A DNA stretch of 64,000 nucleotides. It comes from Verrucomicrobiota bacterium. GTDB lineage: Bacteria; Verrucomicrobiota; Verrucomicrobiia; Opitutales; Opitutaceae. Below, piece by piece: positions 16,249-24,196 of this stretch. Position 1 is the stretch's first letter. The number at the start of each line of letters is the position of its first letter. The position numbers were made by a program, and so were the translations under genes. Under the pieces are notes generated by a model. That model made no database searches and was not told the DNA's origin. It was given only the letters and a program-made list of their open reading frames with translations. The stretch covers positions 248,001 through 312,000 of the forward strand of contig JACRQG010000007.1 of assembly GCA_016222805.1 (NCBI GenBank), given 5' to 3'.

Positions 16249-17078
16249 GCGCCACCTCCCCAGATGAAGACGCCCTGGGCATCGAAGCGGCCGAGGCCCG
16301 TCTCCTCGAGGAGCTGGCGCAGGCGGCCGCTGCGCACTTCGGGCGAGGCCCGCAGGCCGGCGTTGAAGGGCCGATCCTGCGGGAAGATCTGCGTATCGCG
16401 CCCGATGATGCCCAGCTCCATCGCATCGGCGCGTGCCACATCCTCCACGCCCATACCGCTCCCGAAATCGAACGGCTCGTACTCCACGCCGAAGCGGTTG
16501 AGCTGCGCCCACAGCGGATGCCCCACCAGCGCCACCATGCGGCCGCTGGAGCTGGCGGTGGCGCCATCGGCGAGCGTCGCGGCGCGGGCGGCATCCCAGC
16601 GCGCCGGCCAGTCTGCCCGCGGCACTTCCCGCGCCTCGACCCGCACGAACTCGCGGGCGGGAAACGCATCGAGCAGATCGGGCTGCTGCCCCTGTTTCCA
16701 CCAGCCGTAGCCCTGCGCCTGCTGCACGCCGATCGAGAGCTGCAGGTTGATCCGCCGGTCGCTGGCGAGATCCTGCAGGCCGCCTCGCTCGCCCTCCGGC
16801 GCGAGGTAGCCGGTGCCGCGGAGGAAGTTCTTCACCGCCAGGCGCTGGGTCGCGAGATCGGTGGCGCCGGCGACGAGATCGTTGATGCCGCTGTCGATGA
16901 CATCCAGGTGCTGCACGCTGCGCACGCCGGCGGAGAAGCGCGCGCGCTCCAGGACGGCCGCGTGCCCATCGGCTACAAGCTGCTCGAACTCGCGGGTGCG
17001 CAGCCCCGTGGGAAGAAGGGTGCGCGCCTGGGCGGCGTCGACCGCCTGGCGAAATGGCAGCGCCCTGGGGAACTTCAT
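16245..17078 (-). CDS. minor head protein, MuF / gp30-like
   Basis: The protein is 277 aa. The C-terminal segment FGVEYEPFDFGSGMGVEDVA is the signature stretch of Mu-like MuF-family minor capsid proteins, preceded by NGRMVAL-like SSGRMVALVGHPLWAQL. These proteins are packaged in the head and help DNA ejection or capsid assembly. In Mu the gene follows the portal gene directly; here it is about 8 kb downstream, after the Dam methylase, with a 4-bp overlap to it. The usual N-terminal domain is short. Confidence 0.75.
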   Translation of the reverse strand: MKFPRALPFRQAVDAAQARTLLPTGLRTREFEQLVADGHAAVLERARFSAGVRSVQHLDVIDSGINDLVAGATDLATQRLAVKNFLRGTGYLAPEGERGGLQDLASDRRINLQLSIGVQQAQGYGWWKQGQQPDLLDAFPAREFVRVEAREVPRADWPARWDAARAATLADGATASSSGRMVALVGHPLWAQLNRFGVEYEPFDFGSGMGVEDVARADAMELGIIGRDTQIFPQDRPFNAGLRASPEVRSGRLRQLLEETGLGRFDAQGVFIWGGGA

Positions 17079-17911
17079 GCGCCCCTCGCCTTCCGCTGCC
17101 GGACGGGCGCCGGCCGTTCGCTGGAGATGATCACCTCGTGGTACTTCCGGCCCGTGGCGCCAGTGCGGTTGCCGATCCCATTGGCGCGCTCGATCGCCGT
17201 GATCTCGTAGTCGCGCATGAGCTCGCGCACCTGGGCGCAGTCCTGGAAGGTGAAGAGCCACTTGCCCTGGAGCGTGACGATGCGGTGGCAGAACCGCGTG
17301 AGCTCGTGCTCGCTCCAGCCGGCGTAGGCGGCGCCGCCGGCGTCGAGGTACGGCGGATCCAAAAAGAAAAATGCGGCCTCGCTGTCGTAGATTTCGAGGC
17401 ACTTCTCCCAGGGCAGCTCCTCGATGCAGACCTTGTCGAAGCGCCGGTTGAGGGCGCGGATTGCCAGCATCCGCTGGGCACGCGAACCGAGGGAGGCCGT
17501 CGGCGTCTTTCGCGAGGTGCCGAAATGCCGGCCCATGGCGCCGAAGGAGAGTTTGTTGCGGATGAACCAGCGGGCGGCGCGCTGGATCTCCGTCAGGCCC
17601 GGCTGCTGCAGGTAGTCGCGGAACTCGCGCCGCGAGTTCATCACCAGGTCCATTTCGTCCAGAACGGGATCGAGGTGAAACTTCACCTGGCGGTAGAAGG
17701 AGATCAGGTCGCCATCGAGATCGTTGATTACCTCGAGATCGCTCTCGGGTTTGCCAAGCAGCACGGCGCCGCCGCCGCCGAAAACTTCGCAGTACAGCGT
17801 GTGCTCCGGGATGAGCGGCAGGATGTACTTCAGCAGGCGCTGCTTTCCGCCAGGGCGACCGATCACCGGCCGCGCGCGGGGCAACTGCGGAGTTGGATCG
17901 AGATCGTCCAT
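17075..17911 (-). CDS. dam: DNA adenine methyltransferase, D12 class
   Basis: The protein is 278 aa from the ATG chosen because it overlaps the upstream stop as ATGA. It has the SAM-binding start (RPGGKQRLLKYILPLIPEHT), FGGGGAVLLGKPESDLEVIND, and the catalytic DPPY in FFFLDPPYLDAGG, the hallmarks of D12-class N6-adenine methylases (Dam family, GATC-type). It lies inside the head operon, coupled by 4-bp overlaps on both sides, so it is made late. It may protect phage DNA from restriction or mark progeny genomes. No cognate nuclease is nearby. Confidence 0.88.
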   Translation of the reverse strand: MDDLDPTPQLPRARPVIGRPGGKQRLLKYILPLIPEHTLYCEVFGGGGAVLLGKPESDLEVINDLDGDLISFYRQVKFHLDPVLDEMDLVMNSRREFRDYLQQPGLTEIQRAARWFIRNKLSFGAMGRHFGTSRKTPTASLGSRAQRMLAIRALNRRFDKVCIEELPWEKCLEIYDSEAAFFFLDPPYLDAGGAAYAGWSEHELTRFCHRIVTLQGKWLFTFQDCAQVRELMRDYEITAIERANGIGNRTGATGRKYHEVIISSERPAPVRQRKARGA

Positions 17912-18267
17912 CAGGGAGCGAAGAGCGCGTCCCACCGCGCGGCGGCGATGATGCCGAGCTGGTCTAGGGCGGCGCGAGCGGCGGGAAAATCGGGATCATC
18001 CTCGCGGATGGAGCCGGTCGCGGCCGCGCGGGTGACGAGGTAGTCGATCTGCCAGTTGGCCTGGCGGGCGGCGAAGAGCGCGGCGCGCTCGCCCGCGGAC
18101 AGGCGCTGCAGGATGATGTCCGTATCCTGCTGGTAGGGCTGCCGCGGCAGCCAACCCGCGGCACGCAGGGCGTTGAACTCGTCGACGGAGACAGTTTCCC
18201 AGCCTTCACCTGGAGGGCGCGACTCTGAGCCGGAAAACAAATTGGCGGTGCGGTGGATGTGGATCAT
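17911..18267 (-). CDS. small phage protein before the methylase
   Basis: The protein is 118 aa, helical, soluble, beginning MIHIHRTANLFSGSESRPPG and ending AARWDALFAP. It starts 5 bp after the stop of the glycine-rich fibre protein and overlaps the methylase start by 4 bp. The arrangement after a fibre-type gene suggests a fibre assembly chaperone, but I see no family signature. Confidence 0.6.
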   Translation of the reverse strand: MIHIHRTANLFSGSESRPPGEGWETVSVDEFNALRAAGWLPRQPYQQDTDIILQRLSAGERAALFAARQANWQIDYLVTRAAATGSIREDDPDFPAARAALDQLGIIAAARWDALFAP

Positions 18268-18272
18268 GGCGC

Positions 18273-20399
18273 TCAGTAGTTGGAAATCACGATCACGTAG
18301 CCATTCGCTCCCGCGCCTCCGGCGCCGCCCGTGGGAATACCGCCGCCACCGCCACCGCCACCGCCGGCCGGAAAACCGCCGGGACCGCCCACGCCGCCGG
18401 TGCCCGTGGGGTGGCCTGTGCCGCCTCCGCCGCCGCTGCCAGATGGAGTGGCAGCGACGGTGTAGCTGAGGCCTTGGGTACCGGAAGCGCCATCGGAAGC
18501 GCCGCCACCCGCGCCACCGCCGCCACCGGAGCGATTGTAGATGCCACTGGCTCCGCCCTGGGTGCCGGTGATCCGCGACCCCCCGGCGGTCACTCCACCG
18601 CCGACGCCACCGCCTGCGCCGCCAAAGAGAGCACAGCTCCCGACGCCTTGCGTCCCGGCGCCATCGGAGCCGGCGCCGCCCGCGCCGCCATGCTCGGCCG
18701 CGGATTGGCCGTTGTTCACGTTGCCGCGGGCACCACCACCTGCCACGGCCCACTGGATCACCGAGCTGTTGCCGGGATCTCCGCCCGCGACTACGCTGGT
18801 CCCGCTGCCGGTCGTTCCGGCGCTGCCGGTTCCGCCGCCACCTCCGCCGACCGTCGCTTCGCCGGTAGCGCCTCCTTTGCCGCCTCCGCCACCATAGGCT
18901 CGCACGTAGGCGCCGAAGGACGAGGCCCCGCCCGCGCCACCCGCGGACCCATTGGCTGCGCTGCCTCCGCTCCCGGAAGTGCCGCCGGTGCCGACGGTGA
19001 CGGTGACGAGGGACGGGAGATCTGCGGCCGAAAACGTCGCTGCGTTGCGGGCGCCGCCGCCACCACCGCCACCACCTTGCGCAGCCCCGGAGGCAGAGCC
19101 GCGCCCGCCGCCGCCACCACCACCGGCACCCCAAACGATCACATGCACCGATTTCGGCGTCCCAGCGGGCTTGGTCCAGGTACCACTACTCGTGAACGTT
19201 TGTACGTCGGATGCGGTCCCACCCCCGCCGCCCGCTGGCGCCAGTGCGGCGATGGCCTGGGCGACGCGCTGCGGAGTCCAGGAGCGGATTGAGGTGGAGG
19301 TGCCGGCCTCGGCTTCAGCCTGGGAGACGGCGGTCTGGACCGGTTCCTTCCCGTCCAGGGCGGTCTGGAGGCCGGTGGTATCCGAGACCGTGTGACTATG
19401 GGTCGTGGGAGTGCGCGCGTCTGAGAGGCGCGTGTCGCTGCCCTTCACCACCTCGCCGGCGGCGGCGTTGCCTGTGGCCGCGACGTTGAGCGGGGCCGCC
19501 GTGCCCAGCGTGGGCCGGCCGGTGAGCGACGCATAGGCGCCGTCAAAAAGCGTCGGCTTGCCGGTGAGATCTGCGTAGGCGCCGCTAAAGAGGGTGGGTT
19601 TGCCGCTCAGGTCGGCGTACGCGCCGGAAAAAGACGAGGTGCCGGCGCCGATGGCTGTGCGCGCGGCGGCCTGGTCCACGGCCGTCACGACGGCGCGCCC
19701 GGTCGCCGTGCTGTCGCTGATCGCCGTGGCCGGGTGCGTATGGGCGGAGGGCGTGCGCGCATCGCTGAGGCGCGTGTCGTCACCCTTCACAACTTCACTG
19801 GCGCCGGCGTTGCCCGCGGCTGCGACGTTCAGCGCGGCCGCCGTGCCCAGCGTGGGCCGACCGGTGAGCGACGCATAGGCGCCATCAAACAACGCCGGCT
19901 TGCCGGTGAGGTCCGCGTAGGCGCCGCTGAAGAGCGCGGGTTTGCCGCTCAGGTCGGCGTACGCGCCGGAAGTCGCGACCAGCGCCAAGGTCGGCGCGCC
20001 GGTGAGCGAGCTGTACTGCCCATCGAAGAGCGCGGGCTTGCCCGTGAGGTCCGCGTAGGCACCGCTGAAGAGCGTGGGCTTGCCGGTGATCTTCGCCCAG
20101 GCAAGGCCCGTCAGCCAGGCGGGGTCGGCGTAGGTGCCGCCGGTGGTGACGGCCGTGCCGTCGCTCAATGGCACCAGGGCGCTGGCGGCCAGGTTCTTCA
20201 GCGCCAGGCGCACGTCGGCCGGAGTGATCTCAGTCGCGCCTGTATCGGCAAAAAGCGTGTCGATCTCGGCGTTGAGCGCGCTGCGCGTCTTCGCCGTCTG
20301 GCCCGGACAGGAGACCACGAAATACACGAACCCCACGAAAAGAAGCCCGATGGCTTTCGTGGATTTGGTGTGTTTGGTGGGGATCGAGATCGGGCTCAT
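18273..20399 (-). CDS. repeat-rich tail-fibre-like protein with glycine-rich C-terminus
   Basis: The protein is 708 aa. Residues ~10-35 are hydrophobic (GLLFVGFVYFVVSCPGQ), like an export signal with a cysteine. Residues ~95-290 consist of a short repeat of the form FSGAYADLTGKP, present about eleven times, the beta-strand repeat seen in many phage fibres. HTH motifs (SAHTHPATAI, TTHSHTVSDT) may bind a metal. The last ~280 residues are extremely Gly-rich, like receptor-binding poly-glycine tips of T-even-type adhesins. The gene lies among head genes, an uncommon place for a fibre. The host-like N-terminus suggests recombination. Confidence 0.75.
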   Translation of the reverse strand: MSPISIPTKHTKSTKAIGLLFVGFVYFVVSCPGQTAKTRSALNAEIDTLFADTGATEITPADVRLALKNLAASALVPLSDGTAVTTGGTYADPAWLTGLAWAKITGKPTLFSGAYADLTGKPALFDGQYSSLTGAPTLALVATSGAYADLSGKPALFSGAYADLTGKPALFDGAYASLTGRPTLGTAAALNVAAAGNAGASEVVKGDDTRLSDARTPSAHTHPATAISDSTATGRAVVTAVDQAAARTAIGAGTSSFSGAYADLSGKPTLFSGAYADLTGKPTLFDGAYASLTGRPTLGTAAPLNVAATGNAAAGEVVKGSDTRLSDARTPTTHSHTVSDTTGLQTALDGKEPVQTAVSQAEAEAGTSTSIRSWTPQRVAQAIAALAPAGGGGGTASDVQTFTSSGTWTKPAGTPKSVHVIVWGAGGGGGGGRGSASGAAQGGGGGGGGARNAATFSAADLPSLVTVTVGTGGTSGSGGSAANGSAGGAGGASSFGAYVRAYGGGGGKGGATGEATVGGGGGGTGSAGTTGSGTSVVAGGDPGNSSVIQWAVAGGGARGNVNNGQSAAEHGGAGGAGSDGAGTQGVGSCALFGGAGGGVGGGVTAGGSRITGTQGGASGIYNRSGGGGGAGGGASDGASGTQGLSYTVAATPSGSGGGGGTGHPTGTGGVGGPGGFPAGGGGGGGGGIPTGGAGGAGANGYVIVISNY
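19495..19629. repeat. 135-bp direct repeat inside the fibre gene, copy 1
   Basis: This segment and 19837-19971 are the same length and nearly identical, encoding a block of three fibre repeats. Such duplications allow repeat-number change by recombination, altering fibre length. Confidence 0.8.
19837..19971. repeat. 135-bp direct repeat inside the fibre gene, copy 2
   Basis: Second copy of the block at 19495-19629, differing at scattered, mostly synonymous positions. Confidence 0.8.
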
Positions 20400-20587
20400 G
20401 AGCGTTTGCGGAAGCGGGAGTTGAAGCGCACCGAAAAGCCCCGTGGCCCCCCGGCGACCACCTGCGCGGTGGTGACGAGGGCGGCGGCCTGCAGGCGCGG
20501 GCCGAGCGCGAGCGGGCGCGCGGTGCGGCCCGCCCCGAGGGCGAGCGACCCGTGGTGGATCGAGGCGCTGAGGACGAGCGGCGTCAT
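20396..20587 (-). CDS. small basic phage protein
   Basis: The protein is 63 aa, ending in FSVRFNSRFRKRS, strongly basic. Its ATG overlaps the preceding stop by 4 bp and its stop overlaps the fibre ATG by 4 bp, so it is coupled on both sides. No family was recognised; it could be a small structural or nucleic-acid-binding protein. Confidence 0.55.
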   Translation of the reverse strand: MTPLVLSASIHHGSLALGAGRTARPLALGPRLQAAALVTTAQVVAGGPRGFSVRFNSRFRKRS

Positions 20588-20946
20588 GTGGCGACGAAGG
20601 CGATCTCCTCCTCGATCATGTCGATGAACACCGCGCCCGGCTCGACGGTGAAGCCGGCATCCGGCACGCGGAAGGTCCAGCGGAGCCGCAGCGGCGTGCC
20701 CTTGGTGAGCGCGGCGGAGACGGCGGAGGTGAGTTCGTACTCCACCTCGGCCACGCCGCCCGGCCCCTGGCGCAGCTCCGGATGGGTGCCGAGCGTGGCG
20801 CTGGCCTTTTCCAGGGCGCCCTGGAAGAGCTGCACCCGCAGGCTCGAGAGACTCGAGAGCGGCAGCGGCGTGACGCCGTCGGCCATGAGGAGGCTGCGGC
20901 GGACGAGGAGGTTTTCCCCGCGGAAGATCGTGGGCAGGGTGGCCAT
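20584..20946 (-). CDS. phage protein, probable head-tail junction module
   Basis: The protein is 120 aa, beta-rich (MATLPTIFRGENLLVRRSLL; GTPLRLRWTFRVPDAG), ending with an acidic helix (VFIDMIEEEIAFVAT). It follows the gp36-like gene by 3 bp. Size and place fit a neck or baseplate-type accessory protein; this is positional inference only. Confidence 0.55.
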   Translation of the reverse strand: MATLPTIFRGENLLVRRSLLMADGVTPLPLSSLSSLRVQLFQGALEKASATLGTHPELRQGPGGVAEVEYELTSAVSAALTKGTPLRLRWTFRVPDAGFTVEPGAVFIDMIEEEIAFVAT

Positions 20947-20949
20947 GGG

Positions 20950-21426
20950 TCAGATGCCGTCCTGGTCGGCGGCCGTCCAGCGGCGCTCCGGCGCGCTGAT
21001 GAGCGGCGCGGGCGTGGCGGCCTGCACCGTGGGGGCCGCCTCGGGATTGAGGGACGCCTCGACCGTGATGCGGCCCTCCGCAATGCGCTCCAGGTAGCGC
21101 ACATCCTGGCGCCACTCTTCGCGCTCCTGGTCGGTCAGCTCCAGGGCGCCGGCGACGTTGAGCCGGCTCTGGCCCTCGCGCAGCGCCATGCGCAGCGCGA
21201 GCGGCTTCAGGCTGGGAGGGATTTTTTCGGGATCGGCATCGAGCACGGTGCAGCCGCCGGCCGCGATCTCGGCGCGGATGCGCGTGACCACGCCGGCGAC
21301 GATGCCCGGCATGGGATCGGGCTGGCCCTCGCCGAGGGCGGCCGACTGCAGCGCGGCGACCAGGGCGGCGGCCTTGCCGACCGGCAGATCGGCGACGGTG
21401 AGAGTGGTCCAGGCGACGGCGGGCAT
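20950..21426 (-). CDS. head completion protein, Mu gp36-like (DUF1320)
   Basis: The protein is 158 aa. A leading beta segment (MPAVAWTTLTVADLPVGKAA) followed by helices with VTRIRAEIAAGGCTVLDADP and PPSLKPLALRMALREGQSRL is the pattern of DUF1320/gp36-type connector proteins, which assemble below the portal. The chosen ATG is 2 bp from the previous stop; longer in-frame starts overlap the previous gene. Confidence 0.65.
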   Translation of the reverse strand: MPAVAWTTLTVADLPVGKAAALVAALQSAALGEGQPDPMPGIVAGVVTRIRAEIAAGGCTVLDADPEKIPPSLKPLALRMALREGQSRLNVAGALELTDQEREEWRQDVRYLERIAEGRITVEASLNPEAAPTVQAATPAPLISAPERRWTAADQDGI

Positions 21427-21428
21427 GG

Positions 21429-21740
21429 TCAGGCGGCGTGGGCGAAGTGGCGCTCGCAATGCAGGCGCGCGGCGTCGAGCGAGTTGCAATCGACTGCGAC
21501 CTGCGTTCCGATGATGGCGCGGTGCGGCTGCACCCAGTCACCGAGGAGGTCGAAACGCCCCTCGCCGAAAGGCTCGACCACGGCGACACTTTCGCCATCG
21601 AGCGTCATGACCTGGGCTCCGTCGCTGCGTTCGCACCAGGCGAGACAGCGCGGGTCGCGATCGTCGCGAGCGGTGGCCGCATGGTGCGAGGGGAATGCGC
21701 GACGGTTGTCGCGCTTGTGCATGACGTGGGTGCGTTTCAT
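21429..21740 (-). CDS. hypothetical phage protein
   Basis: The protein is 103 aa with many His and Arg residues at its N-terminus (MKRTHVMHKRDNRRAFPSHH) and CLAWCE in the middle. The C-terminus (DCNSLDAARLHCERHFAHAA) also has Cys and His, so a metal-binding fold is possible. It lies between capsid and gp36-like genes; no family was recognised. Confidence 0.5.
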   Translation of the reverse strand: MKRTHVMHKRDNRRAFPSHHAATARDDRDPRCLAWCERSDGAQVMTLDGESVAVVEPFGEGRFDLLGDWVQPHRAIIGTQVAVDCNSLDAARLHCERHFAHAA

Positions 21741-21840
21741 TGGGCGGGCATGGTTCGTGGTGGCCTCCAAAGAGCGCCGCGAGATCGATGGACTTTCGTC
21801 CTACACCGCGGCGCTCGAGGAAATCACCCGCGAGCGCGGG

Positions 21841-22008
21841 TTACTTCTTCTCGGGTTTCGGCGGAGCTTCCTTCACTTCCTCGGCCTGCTTGAAGCGGAG
21901 CCAGGCGTCGGTGTGCGGGCCGCGGTCGAGTTCGACCACGGTGTCTTTCGGCAGGTTCTTGCCGCCGAAGATCACGCCGTCGGGAGAGGTGATTTTGAAT
22001 TTGGACAT
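21841..22008 (-). CDS. small phage protein between capsid and connector genes
   Basis: The protein is 55 aa: MSKFKITSPDGVIFGGKNLP, a middle segment DRGPHTDAWLRFKQ and a Lys/Pro/Glu-rich tail. Small proteins with such a start (a beta pair beginning KFKI or similar) often follow the capsid gene in Mu-like phages. Codon use and spacing support a real gene. Function is unknown. Confidence 0.55.
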   Translation of the reverse strand: MSKFKITSPDGVIFGGKNLPKDTVVELDRGPHTDAWLRFKQAEEVKEAPPKPEKK

Positions 22009-22047
22009 GGGCTGATGAGTTGGGAGCTATGGGTGGAGAGTTGAGAG

Positions 22048-22103
22048 CGGCGCCCCGCACCTCATGCGATGCGGAGCATCGCCGGGTGCAGGGCGAGCCC
22101 TGC
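22048..22103 (-). repeat. double-hairpin element after the major capsid gene
   Basis: On the minus strand, directly after the TGA of the capsid gene, GCAGGG-CTCG-CCCTGC is followed by GCGATGC-TCC-GCATCGC and then GTGCGGGGCGCC. The element closely matches 14237-14286; loops differ while stems are kept, which argues that RNA structure is selected. Confidence 0.75.
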
Positions 22104-23042
22104 TCAGGTGAGGACGTCGTCGAAGCGGTACGCCAGCTCGGCGCCGATCACGCGCTCGTCGGTGAAGTGCTTGATGCGATGGATGTCCGCATCGACGCTC
22201 GTGTCGCGGTAGGTCTCGACGGCCGAGCCCACCTCGGCGCCGCCGGCGATCTGGTTCCAGAGGAACGTGCGCGCGGCCGTGGGCGCCTGCAGATCCTGCG
22301 CGGGATTGCAGACGGCCAGGACGACGCTGTCGCCCCACAGATACGCGGGGTTGAGGACCTGACCCTCGGCTGCGGTGTTCTCGACTGCGCCGGCGATGAT
22401 GAGCTGGTCGACCTCGAACGCCTTGCGCACCTGATCCCGCGTGAGCGGGCCATCCGCGAACGGGTAGAGGCCCTTGATCTTCGGATGCTCGGTGAGCTTG
22501 TCGTAGACGGTCTGGCTCATGGCGAGCACGTTGGGCATCAGGCCGGAGTTGACCTGGATGACGCGCTTGGCCGCCTTCACATCGCCCACCGGATCGCTGG
22601 CGGCGTTGGCAAAGTCGTCCCACTTGACCGGCGCGTTGGCGTGCGGCACGCCGGCGGCGTCGTAGATGGCCTTCACCCGCACCTCGTGGTTGAAGAGGAT
22701 GATGAGACCGTTGCGCCGGATGGCGGCCTGGTCGGCGTCGAAGGCGACCGCGTACTTCTTGCGCTCCTCGTCGGCGACGGGGATTTCCGAGCCGTAGTTT
22801 TTGCACGCGAAGGTAGCATCCGACAGCTTCATGGAGCTGCGCACGTAGGGCGTGCCGGGCGCGCGCGCCGCGAGGCGCGGGATGTTGAGGAAGTTCTCGC
22901 GATCGAAGACGTAGTAGAAGGCCGCCTGCTCGCCGGAGCGGAAGAGCGGGGCGAGCGTGAGGCCGACGAAGCCGGCGGAGTCGACGTAGTATTTGTTCAA
23001 CGTCGACGAGAGGGCCGGATTGTGAGTGACAGAGGATTTCAT
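22104..23042 (-). CDS. major capsid protein
   Basis: The protein is 312 aa. The N-terminus (SSTLNKYYVDSAGFVGLTLA) and the segments RPLF-like LAPLFRSGEQAAFYYVFDRE and EIPVADEERKKYAVAFDADQ are typical of a family of ~310-aa HK97-fold capsid proteins in siphovirus and Mu-like prophages. It follows the protease/scaffold and decoration genes as expected and is followed by a stable double-hairpin element. There is no N-terminal delta domain, which fits a separate scaffold. Confidence 0.82.
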   Translation of the reverse strand: MKSSVTHNPALSSTLNKYYVDSAGFVGLTLAPLFRSGEQAAFYYVFDRENFLNIPRLAARAPGTPYVRSSMKLSDATFACKNYGSEIPVADEERKKYAVAFDADQAAIRRNGLIILFNHEVRVKAIYDAAGVPHANAPVKWDDFANAASDPVGDVKAAKRVIQVNSGLMPNVLAMSQTVYDKLTEHPKIKGLYPFADGPLTRDQVRKAFEVDQLIIAGAVENTAAEGQVLNPAYLWGDSVVLAVCNPAQDLQAPTAARTFLWNQIAGGAEVGSAVETYRDTSVDADIHRIKHFTDERVIGAELAYRFDDVLT

Positions 23043-23091
23043 CTATGAGTTGGAGATGAGGATTGAGCGTGGAGGGTGGACGGGCGCGGGC

Positions 23092-23622
23092 TCAGACCAT
23101 GAGCTTCTGGGCCTGGAGGATGGCCTTGACGGCATCGCGGAGGGCGGCGACCTCGGGGCCGGTCGCGCCGCCCGCGGTGAAGGCGAGCGCCGTGAGCCCG
23201 TCGGCACTGGGGACGAGCGGCTGCCCCTCGACGACATCGGCGACCTCGATCACATCGCCGGCGGCACCGTTGCCCTTGCCCTGGCGATCGAGCTTGAAGC
23301 CGAGGGAGCGACCACCGGCGGCGGCGGTGACCACACGCGCCGTGCCGGCGTGCGCGATCACCCGCGCGCCGGGCACGATCGCACCATTCTGCTTGATGCG
23401 CACCGTGCCGTTTTTGCCGAGGATGCGCGCGCGCACCTGGCCGTCGCCATCCTGGAGGCGGCCGACCATGACGTGCGTCGCGGGGGAGGTGCCGTCGTAA
23501 AGGACGGCCTTGCCGGTGGCGTCGAGGGAGAGGAGCAGGTCCTCCTTGCCGTCGAGTGCGCCTGCGACCGCTTCCGTGAGCGTATCGTAGTTCTGTTCGA
23601 GGACGGTGACTTTCTGAGACAT
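23092..23622 (-). CDS. capsid decoration or stabilisation protein
   Basis: The protein is 176 aa. The start MSQKVTVLEQNYDTLTEAVA is helical; the rest is beta-rich (PGARVIAHAGTARVVTAAAG; GDVIEVADVVEGQPLVPSAD), like capsid head-fibre or DUF2190-type decoration proteins found between scaffold and capsid genes. Start chosen at the first ATG after the upstream gene; the longer frame overlaps the protease gene. Confidence 0.6.
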   Translation of the reverse strand: MSQKVTVLEQNYDTLTEAVAGALDGKEDLLLSLDATGKAVLYDGTSPATHVMVGRLQDGDGQVRARILGKNGTVRIKQNGAIVPGARVIAHAGTARVVTAAAGGRSLGFKLDRQGKGNGAAGDVIEVADVVEGQPLVPSADGLTALAFTAGGATGPEVAALRDAVKAILQAQKLMV

Positions 23623-23659
23623 GGGTCGAAAGAGTTGAGGGTTGAGGTTGGGCGGGGAA

Positions 23660-24196
23660 TTACTCGCCGCCGTTCTGCATCGCGTCGCGGTAGGCGCCGT
23701 AGAGCGCCTGCTCCTCGCGCGCGACGGCCGCGATCGCATCGGCCTTGTCGAGCTTGCGGGCGACCATGACTTCGCCGACGCGGTTCATGAACGCATCGAC
23801 AGCGTCAGTGCCCTCCTCTTCGCCGCCCCCCTTGGCGGCGGCGGCCGCGCCCTTGCCGGCGCTGTGCACCGGGGCCTTCTTGCTGGCGGCGGGCTTCAGG
23901 CCCTTGAGCAGGGTGACCGTCCCGACGTAGTCCTCGGTAAGGCGGTTCTTCCATGCCTCCTTCGATTCCTCCGTGATGACGCCCTTGAATTCATCGAGCG
24001 TCTTCGTGACGGAATCGGTCAGGAGCGCGGCATGGCGGTTCTTCAGCGCGGTGTGGTCCGCGGCGAGCGTATCGAGCTGCGACTTGGTGGTGTCGTAGCT
24101 GGAGGCGCGGTTCTTGAACGCCTCGACGGCCGCGATGACGTGCTCATCGGTCGCGGTGGCGGCGAGGCCACAGATCAGGATCAGGCGATCTTTCAT
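23660..24196 (-). CDS. internal-start scaffold protein, Mu gpZ-like
   Basis: An in-frame ATG at 24196 (MKDRLILICGLAATATDEHV) marks the change from protease to helical scaffold sequence, as with gpI/gpZ of Mu. Translation from here would give a 178-aa scaffold rich in Lys and Ala. The upstream sequence AGCAGTCAC has no strong ribosome site, so the internal start is inferred from family behaviour. Confidence 0.5.
   Translation of the reverse strand: MKDRLILICGLAATATDEHVIAAVEAFKNRASSYDTTKSQLDTLAADHTALKNRHAALLTDSVTKTLDEFKGVITEESKEAWKNRLTEDYVGTVTLLKGLKPAASKKAPVHSAGKGAAAAAKGGGEEEGTDAVDAFMNRVGEVMVARKLDKADAIAAVAREEQALYGAYRDAMQNGGE

Noticed and set aside
18300-19130. Gly-codon-rich stretch as a simple-sequence repeat or CRISPR-like array
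   Set aside because: There are no regular repeat-spacer units; it encodes the Gly-rich end of the fibre-like protein.
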